A stretch of DNA of 64,000 bases, taken from Labedella phragmitis. GTDB lineage: Bacteria; Actinomycetota; Actinomycetes; Actinomycetales; Microbacteriaceae. The notes below the pieces were generated by a model. That model searched no databases, was not told the DNA's origin, and was given only the letters and a program-made list of their open reading frames with translations. Made by a program: the position numbers and the translations under genes. Where the stretch lies: contig NZ_RZNB01000005.1 in the NCBI RefSeq assembly GCF_004078635.1, forward strand, positions 124,001 through 188,000, in the 5' to 3' direction. Positions 46,595 through 53,735 of this stretch are shown one piece after another. Positions within the stretch are counted from its first letter, which is position 1, and every line of letters begins with the position of its first letter.

Positions 46595-47431
46595 ATGACG
46601 AGAGATCCCTCACCCGAAGCCGGCATCGGCGTCGGCATCGGCGTCGGCGTCGGCATGGGTGCCAGCGGCGGAGGAGCGGCGGGGGAGGCGAGCGCTGTAT
46701 CCGCCTCCTCCTCGCGGCGGGTCGCAGCGCGGTCGTTCTCGAACGCCGCCGAGATCTACGAGACGTCACGCCCGGGCTACCCGGAGGCCGCGGTCGACTG
46801 GATGATCCCCACCGGTGCGAGCAGTGTCCTCGACCTGGGAGCGGGTACGGGCAAGCTCACGAGCGCTCTCGTCGCGCGCGGGCTCGACGTGCTCGCGATC
46901 GATCCGTCGGCGGAGATGCTCTCGGTGCTCACGCGCGTGGTCCCGGAGGCTCGGACGATCGTGGGTGAAGCGGAAGCGCTCCCGCTGCGGGACGGCTCGG
47001 TCGACCTCGTCACGGCTGCGCAGGCGTGGCACTGGGTGGATCCGGATCGTGCCGGTGCCGAGGCCGCGCGCATCCTCGCGCCCGGCGGGCGCCTCTCTCT
47101 CGTCTGGAACATTCGGGACGAGCGCCTCGACTGGTTGCGGCGCCTCGGTGAGATCGCCGGCTCGGAGCGCTCCTACCGCGACCTCGGCGAGGATCCGGTC
47201 GTGAGTCCTCACTTCGGTCCGTTCGAACGCGCCCGGTTCGAGTGGTCCCACCTCCTGACGCTCGAGGAGGTACTCGACCTCGTCCGTTCGCGCAGCTGGT
47301 ATCTGACGGCCGACGAGGCGGGCCGTGAGCGCATGATCGTCGGCGTATCGGAGCTCGTCGCCGCCTCCGCCGTCGACGGACGCGTGGAGATGGCCTACGT
47401 CACCGAGGTGTTCCGAGCGCACCGACGATGA
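46595..47431 (+). CDS. SAM-dependent methyltransferase (class I)
   Basis: Predicted small-molecule methyltransferase. In 278 residues residues 10-22 form a Gly/Ile/Val dipeptide run, then FSNAAEIYETSRPGYPE near 50, SAM motif I SVLDLGAGTGKLT near 77, VLAIDPSAEML (motif II) near 98, GEAEALPLRDGSVDLVTAAQAWHWVD (in two parts) near 122-147 and ILAPGGRLSLVWN near 158. AQAWHW is typical of Methyltransf_11-type enzymes of the SmtA/YcgJ kind. ATG 46595 follows GAGGAGAACGAG. The substrate is unknown. It is divergent from rmuC. Confidence 0.87.
   Translation: MTRDPSPEAGIGVGIGVGVGMGASGGGAAGEASAVSASSSRRVAARSFSNAAEIYETSRPGYPEAAVDWMIPTGASSVLDLGAGTGKLTSALVARGLDVLAIDPSAEMLSVLTRVVPEARTIVGEAEALPLRDGSVDLVTAAQAWHWVDPDRAGAEAARILAPGGRLSLVWNIRDERLDWLRRLGEIAGSERSYRDLGEDPVVSPHFGPFERARFEWSHLLTLEEVLDLVRSRSWYLTADEAGRERMIVGVSELVAASAVDGRVEMAYVTEVFRAHRR
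46622..46660 (+). repeat. Hexanucleotide tract GGCRTC in the methyltransferase gene
   Basis: Residues 10-22 (alternating Gly with Ile or Val) are encoded by about six copies of GGCATC/GGCGTC. Unit changes keep the reading frame, so the tract could vary in length without inactivating the gene. Confidence 0.8.
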
Positions 47432-47535
47432 ACGTGTCTCGCTTGGAGTATGAGGCTTCAGAGTTCGGTCCGTGACGATCAGGCGCGCGAGTTCAGCTCT
47501 TGGCGCTCGGGCTCGCGAGCTACGCTCTCCGGCGA

Positions 47536-47890
47536 TCAGAACGATGGATCGGTCGAATCGGTGACGACGCGTCCGTAGGGGCTCGTCCATGTCGGGTGGG
47601 CCGTCCGGTCCGGGGACCGAGACACCTGCCACGTGCTGGCGTGCTTGAGACGGTGATGCGAGCGGCAGAGGCAGGCGAGATCGTCGTGAGCCGTCGCCCC
47701 GCCGTGCTCCCACGACCGCGTGTGATCGATGTCGCACCCGCCCGCGTCGCGTTCGCAGCCCGGGAATCGGCACCGTTCGTCGCGTAACCGGACGAGTCGC
47801 CGAAGGTCGGCGGGAACGGCGTACGACGTGCGACCGACGGACACGACGGTGCCGGTCTCGGGGTGGGTCAGGATGCGAGTGAAGGCTGGG
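47536..47890 (-). pseudogene. C-terminal remnant of a DUF222-type HNH endonuclease
   Basis: The minus-strand translation from about 47890 to 47536 matches only the C-terminal part of multicopy actinobacterial DUF222/HNH endonucleases: RILTHPETGTVVSVG, a variant of the usual pre-HNH strand, then CRFPGCERDAGGCDIDH, HDDLACLCRSHHRLKH and a terminal WTSPYGR. The HNH metal residues are intact, but the N-terminal DUF222 region and a credible start codon are missing. The open frame upstream runs into unrelated antisense sequence of the EamA gene. I read it as a decayed gene fragment. Confidence 0.75.
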
Positions 47891-48071
47891 CACGGGAGGC
47901 CGAGGCAACTGAGGTCGGGCCAGACGACGGCGGAGCGAGCGCAGGCGCCGCCGGTGCTCGGCGACCACCGATCGTTCTTCGTTCGCCCCCGCGAACATCC
48001 CCCGATGCATACCGCCACTCGACCACGCACCACCGACATCCGCCCGTTCCCCGGACGTGGTCCGAAGCGGA

Positions 48072-48077
48072 TAGCCT
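48072..48077 (+). promoter_or_regulatory. Leaderless -10 element of the EamA gene
   Basis: TAGCCT ends 7 nt before GTG 48085; no ribosome-binding site is seen. Confidence 0.45.
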
Positions 48078-48084
48078 GGCCGTC

Positions 48085-48999
48085 GTGCGCTCGGGAAAGT
48101 TCTACGTCTTCCTCGTCCTCGCCAATCTGTTCTGGGCGGGCAACTTCCTCTTCGGCAGCGTCGTCGTCGACCAGCTCTCTCCCTTCCTCCTGACGGCGTT
48201 GCGGTGGGCGGCAGCCGCGCCTCTGCTCATCGTCCTCGCGATCGTCGTCGAGAAGCCTCGGTGGCGCGAGGCGCTCCGCGAGTGGCCGATGCACCTCCTT
48301 CTCGCGGCCCTCGGGCTCGTCGGGTTCTGCGTGTTCAGCTACGAGGCGCTCCGCCACACGACGCCCACCGATGCCGCCGTCGTCGGTGCCATCAACCCCG
48401 CCATCATCGCCGTCGTCGCCGGGCTCATGGCACGCGAGCGGGTCGGCGCGCGGCGGTCCGCCGGGATCATCGTGTCGCTCGTCGGGGTCCTCGTGGTCAT
48501 CAGCGGCGGCGCCCTCGGATCGCTCCTCCGCTTCGACGTCAACGAGGGGCACGTCTGGATGCTCGGGGCAGTCGTCGTCTGGACGGGCTACACGATCCTC
48601 GGACGACGGCTCTCCACGGGGCCCGTCACCGCCTCCGCCGTTCAGGCGACTCTCACGACGATCGTGCTGGCACCGTTCGTGATTCCGCAGCTCGGCGACG
48701 TCTCGCTCCACGGATCGGCCATCGGCGGACTCCTCTACATCGCGATCTTCCCGTCGGTCCTGTCGCTCGCGCTCTGGAACGTCTCGGTGAAGAAGGTCGG
48801 CGCGAGCACGGCCGGCGTCTATCTCAACCTCCTGCCCATCTTCACGGCGCTCCTCGGGCTGGCCGTGGGCGTCCCGCTCTCGCTCGCGACGGTGCTCGGC
48901 GGTGCGCTCGTGGTGCTGGGCGTGACGGTCACATCGACGCGGCGGCGGCTCCCGGCGGATGATCGTGGCGGCCCCGGGCCACGCGGGCAACTACGATAG
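48085..48999 (+). CDS. EamA/DMT-superfamily transporter
   Basis: Predicted metabolite exporter with two EamA repeats. The 304 residues form ten hydrophobic segments: repeat one (about 5-132) with NLFWAGNFLFGS at its start, repeat two (about 148-285) with VWTGYTILGRR and LLPIFTALLGLAVGVPLS near 250. The basic tail is short. GTG 48085 is used; a longer frame from 47863 overlaps the HNH remnant. Substrate unknown; members export amino acids, nucleosides or drugs. It lies 6 nt upstream of ychF on the same strand. Confidence 0.88.
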   Translation: MRSGKFYVFLVLANLFWAGNFLFGSVVVDQLSPFLLTALRWAAAAPLLIVLAIVVEKPRWREALREWPMHLLLAALGLVGFCVFSYEALRHTTPTDAAVVGAINPAIIAVVAGLMARERVGARRSAGIIVSLVGVLVVISGGALGSLLRFDVNEGHVWMLGAVVVWTGYTILGRRLSTGPVTASAVQATLTTIVLAPFVIPQLGDVSLHGSAIGGLLYIAIFPSVLSLALWNVSVKKVGASTAGVYLNLLPIFTALLGLAVGVPLSLATVLGGALVVLGVTVTSTRRRLPADDRGGPGPRGQLR

Positions 49000-49005
49000 A
49001 CCCTC

Positions 49006-50079
49006 GTGGCTCTCACTATCGGAATCGTCGGTCTCCCCAACGTCGGCAAGTCGACGCTCTTCAACGCGTTGACGAAGAACGACGTCCTCGCGGCGAACTA
49101 CCCCTTCGCGACGATCGAGCCGAACATCGGTGTCGTGAACCTGCCCGACCCGCGCCTCGAGGTGCTCGCGGGCATCTTCGGCAGCGAGCGGATCCTGCCC
49201 GCCACGGTGAGCTTCGTCGACATCGCGGGCATCGTACGCGGCGCGAGCGAGGGGGAGGGGCTCGGCAACCAGTTCCTCGCCAACATCCGTGAGGCCGACG
49301 CCATCGCTCAAGTCGTGCGCGGTTTCGTCGACTCGGATGTCGTGCACGTCGACGGAGCCGTCGACCCGAAGTCGGACCTCGAGACGATCGGCGCCGAGCT
49401 CATGCTCGCCGACCTCCAGACACTCGAGAAGGCCGTCACGCGGTACGAGAAGGAGGTCAAGGGCCGCAAGCTCGACCCCGCCGTCCTCGAGACGGCGAAG
49501 GCCGCGATCGAGTCGCTGCAGCAGGGAACGCTCCTGTCCGCGACGACGCTCGACCTCGCGCCCCTCCGCGAACTCGGCCTCCTCACCGCGAAACCCTTCA
49601 TCTTCGTCTTCAACGTCGACGAGTCGGTGCTGACCGACGACGCGAAGAAGGCGGAGCTCGCGGCGCTCGTCGCACCCGCCGAGGCCGTCTTCCTCGACGC
49701 GAAGATCGAGTCCGAACTCATCGACCTCGATCCCGAGGACGCCGCCGAGCTGCTCGCTTCGACGGGTCAGGAGGAGTCGGGCCTCGACCAGCTCGCGCGC
49801 GTCGGCTTCCAGACGCTCGGACTGCAGACCTACCTCACCGCCGGCCCGAAGGAGTCGCGCGCATGGACGATCCCGCAGGGCGCCAAGGCGCCTCAGGCTG
49901 CGGGTGTCATCCACACCGACTTCGAGAAGGGCTTCATCAAGGCCGAGATCATCTCGTTCGACGACCTCGTCGAGACCGGCTCCGTCGCGGAGGCCCGCGC
50001 CAAGGGCAAGGCCCGCATGGAGGGCAAGGACTACACGATGCAGGACGGCGACGTCGTGGAGTTCCGCTTCAACGTGTAG
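49006..50079 (+). CDS. ychF: Redox-responsive ATPase YchF (Obg-family GTPase-like)
   Basis: Universally conserved P-loop ATPase that binds ribosomes and the 26S-like degradation machinery in some species; linked to oxidative-stress control. In 357 residues G1 is GLPNVGKSTLFNAL near 7, the G3 region is FVDIAGIVRGASEGEGLGNQFLANI near 67-91, and the usual NKxD of GTPases is replaced by FNVDES near 203, which explains ATP preference. The C-terminal TGS domain holds AWTIPQGAKAPQAAGVIHTDFEKGFI. GTG start at 49006. A hairpin terminator follows. Confidence 0.95.
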   Translation: MALTIGIVGLPNVGKSTLFNALTKNDVLAANYPFATIEPNIGVVNLPDPRLEVLAGIFGSERILPATVSFVDIAGIVRGASEGEGLGNQFLANIREADAIAQVVRGFVDSDVVHVDGAVDPKSDLETIGAELMLADLQTLEKAVTRYEKEVKGRKLDPAVLETAKAAIESLQQGTLLSATTLDLAPLRELGLLTAKPFIFVFNVDESVLTDDAKKAELAALVAPAEAVFLDAKIESELIDLDPEDAAELLASTGQEESGLDQLARVGFQTLGLQTYLTAGPKESRAWTIPQGAKAPQAAGVIHTDFEKGFIKAEIISFDDLVETGSVAEARAKGKARMEGKDYTMQDGDVVEFRFNV

Positions 50080-50115
50080 TCGGCCGCCGCGGCCACCGGG
50101 TGCCGATACGACGCA

Positions 50116-50140
50116 GCCCCTCTCCGATGCGGAGAGGGGC
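50116..50140 (+). terminator. Terminator after ychF
   Basis: An 11-bp perfect GC-rich stem (50116-50126 and 50130-50140) with a 3-nt loop, followed by TTCGT, lies between convergent ychF and the small acidic gene. Confidence 0.7.
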
Positions 50141-50155
50141 TTCGTCGTGCTGTCG

Positions 50156-50389
50156 TCACTCGGCGTGGTCGTCCTCTTCGGGTTCGAAGGACGAGGCCGT
50201 GCCGGTGTGGCCCGCGGCCACGCCGTTCGGGTCGTTGGGGATGGTGCCGCTCTCGCCGAGGCCATCCGGCTTCGGGGTTCCCTCGCTGTCGTCGGCGGGC
50301 TCGGGATTCTCGGCGGGCTCGGGATTCTCGGCGGGCTCGACGGTCGGCGTCTCGTCGACGGAGCCGTGGGGATCGTGCAGTTCGGCCAT
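50156..50389 (-). CDS. Small acidic protein
   Basis: Unknown function. The 77 residues are very acidic and Pro/Glu-rich, with tandem PAENPE repeats near 20-31 and a distinctive C-terminal part SGTIPNDPNGVAAGHTGTASSFEPEED that looks more constrained than the rest. No membrane segment or signal peptide; probably disordered. ATG 50389 follows the strong ribosome-binding site GGAGGAAG. The frame extending to 50596 lacks such a site. Confidence 0.72.
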   Translation of the reverse strand: MAELHDPHGSVDETPTVEPAENPEPAENPEPADDSEGTPKPDGLGESGTIPNDPNGVAAGHTGTASSFEPEEDDHAE

Positions 50390-50516
50390 GGCGCTTCCTC
50401 CTTCGTGTGCGGATGGCCAGGCTACGTGCCGTCCCCGCGAGTCGACAGGGGGTCCGCCCGTCTTGACATATGACGGAGCGAGCGGAATCAACCGGCGCGT
50501 CGGGCGATCGTGGTCC

Positions 50517-50738
50517 ATGGGGCCGTTCGTCGACGCGTACGACTGGGTCGCCGCCAACCCGCGGTCGCGCATGGTCGTCTCGCTGCTCGACGACATGGAC
50601 GCGAAGAAGCGGGACGAGCATCGCGCTCGGGCGTTCGCGCTGCTCGATGGCGAGGCGGACGGTCGGCTCGTGAAGACGCGAGCCCGACGGACCCACCCGG
50701 CTCAGCCCGCCCCGCCCGACATTCCGAACAACGGGTAG
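50517..50738 (+). CDS. Hypothetical small protein
   Basis: Unknown. The 73 residues begin MGPFVDAYDWVAANPRSRMVVSL and are helical and charged (DDMDAKKRDEHRARAFALL), ending in a Pro/Arg-rich tail. I accept it because third codon positions are strongly G/C over the first about 55 codons, in contrast with the other frames. No clear ribosome-binding site precedes ATG 50517. Its 3' end overlaps the convergent membrane-protein gene by 37 nt, so the true stop or one of the two genes deserves caution. Confidence 0.5.
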   Translation: MGPFVDAYDWVAANPRSRMVVSLLDDMDAKKRDEHRARAFALLDGEADGRLVKTRARRTHPAQPAPPDIPNNG

Positions 50739-51058
50739 GCGACGGTCGTGAGGACGATCACGACCGTCGTCGCGGTCACGAGGATCGTCGGGCCGAGGGG
50801 GAGCGGTCGGCGCGCCACGACGTCCCGGACGAGGCGGACCGCGGCGGCGCCGCCGACGAGCACCGCGCAGACGAGCAGCACCCACCCGAGGATCACGAGA
50901 ACCACGAAGAGCGATTCGGACACCGGGTCGAGGAACCCGATCGCCGAGCCCGTCGCGAGGGCCGCGGCGCCGCACGTCGCGAAGCCCAGCGCGACCGCGG
51001 GAATCACGACCGTCGAGTCCGCCTCCGGCTGTGTGCTCGACGGCATCGTCCTCTCCAT
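50702..51058 (-). CDS. Small multi-span membrane protein
   Basis: Unknown function. The 118 residues form three membrane helices (about 18-40, 48-72, 92-112) joined by a basic loop VRLVRDVVARRPLPLGP. TATCGT lies 7 nt upstream of ATG 51058, matching the leaderless pattern; ATG 51046 (MPSSTQ) with GGAGAGG upstream is an alternative start. Confidence 0.65.
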   Translation of the reverse strand: MERTMPSSTQPEADSTVVIPAVALGFATCGAAALATGSAIGFLDPVSESLFVVLVILGWVLLVCAVLVGGAAAVRLVRDVVARRPLPLGPTILVTATTVVIVLTTVAYPLFGMSGGAG

Positions 51059-51215
51059 GAGTCGAACGATAGGGCCCGCTGCGGCTTCCGATCAAGTGGA
51101 TTCGCGCCGACCCGCGGCACCCGCCGCGTCCCGCGGCACCCGCCGGGTCCTATCGCATGTCGCCGACACGGTCCACGCATTGCCGTGACGCCGGGTCGCC
51201 GCCCATCATCGGAGG

Positions 51216-51392
51216 ATGAAGGCGAAACTGATCAATTCCCGCGGCGTGACCGTCGCCGTCGTCGACGACACCGGACCGGAGATCGTCTACGAGGGCGTGA
51301 CGTACCGGGCTCGAGATGAGGGCCACGAAGGCGGAGCGACCCCCGGGGACGCGAGCGATCCGTCCTTCTACGAGGTGACGAACGAGTCCTGA
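51216..51392 (+). CDS. Small hypothetical protein (58 residues)
   Basis: Unknown. The frame encodes MKAKLINSRGVTVAVVDDTG at its start, then a short beta-rich part with IVYEGVTYRAR and a Gly/Asp-rich acidic tail ending FYEVTNES. Codons are almost all G/C-ending in this frame, and GGAGG directly abuts ATG 51216 while CATCAT stands 6 nt upstream, again like the leaderless genes. A bulged hairpin with TCTTCGT follows 25 nt after the stop, so it looks like a complete single-gene unit. Confidence 0.6.
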   Translation: MKAKLINSRGVTVAVVDDTGPEIVYEGVTYRARDEGHEGGATPGDASDPSFYEVTNES

Positions 51393-51725
51393 GTCGCCCT
51401 TCCGGCGGGGGCATGGAGACGGCCCCGGCATCTTTCGGGTCGATGCGGGGCCGTCTTCGTAACGCCAGGCGCTTCATCGAGCTTGGAGTCGGAGGGCGCA
51501 CGATCGGTGGCTAAGTTCACGGCCGCGGCGCTCAAGAGGAAACGATACGGTGGCTCCGTTTTCTTGTCCACCCTTTGCCCGACAAGGAGACACTCGACTA
51601 CTCTCCGTCCTGAGGGGCGCGGATGGCCCGTTTCGTTGCGTGCTCGGTCCGTGTCCGGCCCGTGTTCGGGTCGCCGACGCTGCGCGTCGGCGTTCAGCCC
51701 GCCCATCCCGCCGGAACGGAAGACG
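51393..51725. other. Intergenic stretch without a recognisable gene
   Basis: Apart from the hairpin at 51417-51455 I see nothing that can be supported. Part of it (about 51505-51600) is visibly less GC-rich than its surroundings, and open frames here have no coding bias. Confidence 0.6.
51417..51455 (+). terminator. Terminator after the 58-residue gene
   Basis: Arms AGACGGCCCCGGCATC and GATGCGGGGCCGTCT pair with a single bulged base around a short loop, followed by TCGT. Confidence 0.6.
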
Positions 51726-51914
51726 TCAGTCCTCGCGGTCGCCCGGCGCTTCCGGCTCCGCCTCGGTCTCCTCGACACGATTGCGCAGGTGATCGGCCAT
51801 CGCGCCCGCGCCGTCGTCCTCGTGCTCGTCGACGGCCTCCTCGATAGCCGCGCGGAGGTCGTCGCTGGTGGAGTCGTCGGGGCCTGCCGGAGTGGGGTTC
51901 TGTGTGTCGCTCAT
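51726..51914 (-). CDS. Small acidic helical protein (62 residues)
   Basis: Unknown. MSDTQNPTPAGPDDSTSDD is followed by a predicted acidic helix (LRAAIEEAVDEHEDDGAGAMADHLRNRVEE) and a Glu/Pro tail. Good third-position G/C bias supports it. TAGCGT ends 6 nt before ATG 51914 and no ribosome-binding site is seen, so it fits the leaderless pattern. Confidence 0.65.
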   Translation of the reverse strand: MSDTQNPTPAGPDDSTSDDLRAAIEEAVDEHEDDGAGAMADHLRNRVEETEAEPEAPGDRED

Positions 51915-52301
51915 ACGTCGACGCTACGCCCGCGGCGGGTGCGGCTCCACCGCTGGTGCGAGGCACGACGGGCGGCTACGTTCGATCCCTGCGACTCCGA
52001 GAATCACGACGGGTTCCGCTATCGCTCACGGTGACGTGTCGAGGCGCGTCTCTCCCGACCCTCCGCCGTGGATGGGCCGAACCTCGGCACCGCCGCCCGC
52101 AGTGAGCACGCCGCAGTGCGGTACTGGTGTCCCTTCGCTGCGCTCCAAGCTGGCGCTTTCCGAGCGTGAACGGAACCTCGGTGACGAAGCGGCCGACGAC
52201 CACGCGGCCGCTGCAGGATCTGCAACGTTCAATCGCGAACCGAGACTTGACACCCGATGAGGTGACTGGTGTAAACGGATGTGAACCCGCACAGTTGACG
52301 T
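51915..52301. other. Intergenic stretch upstream of the M23 peptidase
   Basis: No open frame here shows coding bias and no RNA was recognised. It must hold the promoters of the divergent 62-residue gene and the M23 peptidase; none is clear on the plus strand. Confidence 0.55.
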
Positions 52302-53147
52302 ATGACTCGTTCCGAGCCACTTCTCACCCCCCACTTCTCTCGGCGGAACATCGTCGCGGGCGCGGGAGCGATCACCGCTTCCCTCCTCATCGCCGAGGCG
52401 CTCGGGGCAGCATCGCTGCCGGAGGCGGAAGCGGCGGGCATCACGTGGTACCACCCCTTCACGAAGCGCGTTCCCATCCGGAGCGATTTCGGCCCGCGCA
52501 GTTCGCCGTGCGCGGGGTGCAGCTCGTTCCACAAGGGGCTCGACTACTCGCCCGGCCATTTGACCCCCATCTACGCAGCCGCCGCCGGCACCGTCGTCTG
52601 GCGACGTGACGTCCTCGCCTACGGGCAGTTCGAGGCGAACAGCTTCGGGAACTGCGTCACCGTGGACCACGGAAACGGACTCCAGACGGTCTACGCACAC
52701 CTCGAGAAGGGCTCGGTCGCACCGCTCGGCGCGATCGCTGCTGGCCAGCGGGTGGGGCTCGTCGGTCACAACGGCTCATCGACGGGGCCGCACCTCCACA
52801 TCGAGGTCCGGCAGAACAACGTCAGTATCGACCCCGAACCCAAGATCAATCTCGCGCCGCTCGCTCCCGTGCCGGTGCCTCAGGAAAGCGACCTCGAAAG
52901 GCTCGACATGCTCATGATCGGAACCGAAACGGCGTTCAAGAACGTCCGAGCGGGCTACGTCGCGCTGGTGGGATTCAAGTTCCTCCACCACATCTCCCGC
53001 ACGGAACGTGACGCACTCATCAAGCACGCGAAGATGAGCGTCAAGGTCATGAGCCCTGTGGAGTTCGAGGCGATCCTCACGGCCCTCCAGATCCCCATCA
53101 CCGCCGCGGTTCCGGGCGCGAACTACGACGGCCAGCGGGTCGGCTGA
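52302..53147 (+). CDS. Secreted M23-family metallopeptidase
   Basis: Predicted peptidoglycan endopeptidase of the LytM type acting outside the membrane. In 281 residues an N-terminal export signal (FSRRNIVAGAGAITASLLIAEA, with an RR pair suggestive of Tat export, about residues 12-33) is followed by the M23 domain with zinc residues in HKGLDYSPG near 76 and GPHLHIEV near 161. Residues about 200-281 form a helical C-terminal domain of unknown role (FKNVRAGYVALVGFKFLHH), reminiscent of extra domains in actinobacterial phage lysins. The start is ATG 52302; no strong ribosome-binding site is visible. Confidence 0.87.
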   Translation: MTRSEPLLTPHFSRRNIVAGAGAITASLLIAEALGAASLPEAEAAGITWYHPFTKRVPIRSDFGPRSSPCAGCSSFHKGLDYSPGHLTPIYAAAAGTVVWRRDVLAYGQFEANSFGNCVTVDHGNGLQTVYAHLEKGSVAPLGAIAAGQRVGLVGHNGSSTGPHLHIEVRQNNVSIDPEPKINLAPLAPVPVPQESDLERLDMLMIGTETAFKNVRAGYVALVGFKFLHHISRTERDALIKHAKMSVKVMSPVEFEAILTALQIPITAAVPGANYDGQRVG

Positions 53148-53173
53148 CCCGCGATCACGAAGCCGGGCGTCGC

Positions 53174-53662
53174 ATGACGGTGCACCTGCGCCTCGAGACC
53201 GTCGTCCCGCTCACACCCGGTCAGGCGTTCGACCTCTCGCGGGACGTCGGGCTTCATCTCGACTCGTTGGTCGCTACGCGGGAGACGGTCGTCGCGGGGC
53301 GGCGGAGCGGACTCCTGCAGCAGGGGGAGCACGTCGCGTGGCGCGGGCGCCACCTCGGGGTGCCGTTCACCCTCATGTCGCGGCTGACGACGGTCGATTA
53401 CCCGAGGCTCTTCGTCGACGAGGAGATCGCGGGCCCGTTCCGTCGGTTGCGACACGAGCATCGCTTCGAGCCGCACCGCGATGGGACGCTCGTGACCGAC
53501 GACATCACCTTCGCGGCCCCGCTCGGGCCCCTCGGTCGCCTCGTCGAGAAGGTCGTCCTCGAGAAGTACATGCGCGGCCTCATCTCCGCGCGGAACGCGC
53601 ACCTGCTCGTCGTGGCGCGCGGGATCGCGGTTCGCGCGGCACCGGTCGGCGTCGGCGACTGA
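53174..53662 (+). CDS. SRPBCC-family ligand-binding protein
   Basis: START/Bet v1-like fold that binds hydrophobic ligands or acts as a cyclase-type enzyme. The 162 residues show the usual beginning LRLETVVPLTPGQAFDLSRDVGLHLDS, strand FVDEEIAGPFRRLRHEHRFEP near 79, and the closing long helix GPLGRLVEKVVLEKYMRGLISARNAHL. ATG 53174 is the first start after the peptidase stop. No catalytic residue can be named. Confidence 0.82.
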   Translation: MTVHLRLETVVPLTPGQAFDLSRDVGLHLDSLVATRETVVAGRRSGLLQQGEHVAWRGRHLGVPFTLMSRLTTVDYPRLFVDEEIAGPFRRLRHEHRFEPHRDGTLVTDDITFAAPLGPLGRLVEKVVLEKYMRGLISARNAHLLVVARGIAVRAAPVGVGD

Positions 53663-53735
53663 CGGCGGCCCACCCGTCGGGCGAGGTCCGCTTCCAGCCT
53701 CCTGCCTCACCTCCCGCTCGGGCGGAACCGGCTCC

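Noticed and set aside
50463-50468. TTGACA as a -35 box for the gene at 50517
   Set aside because: No acceptable -10 hexamer follows at 16-18 nt, so I did not annotate a promoter.
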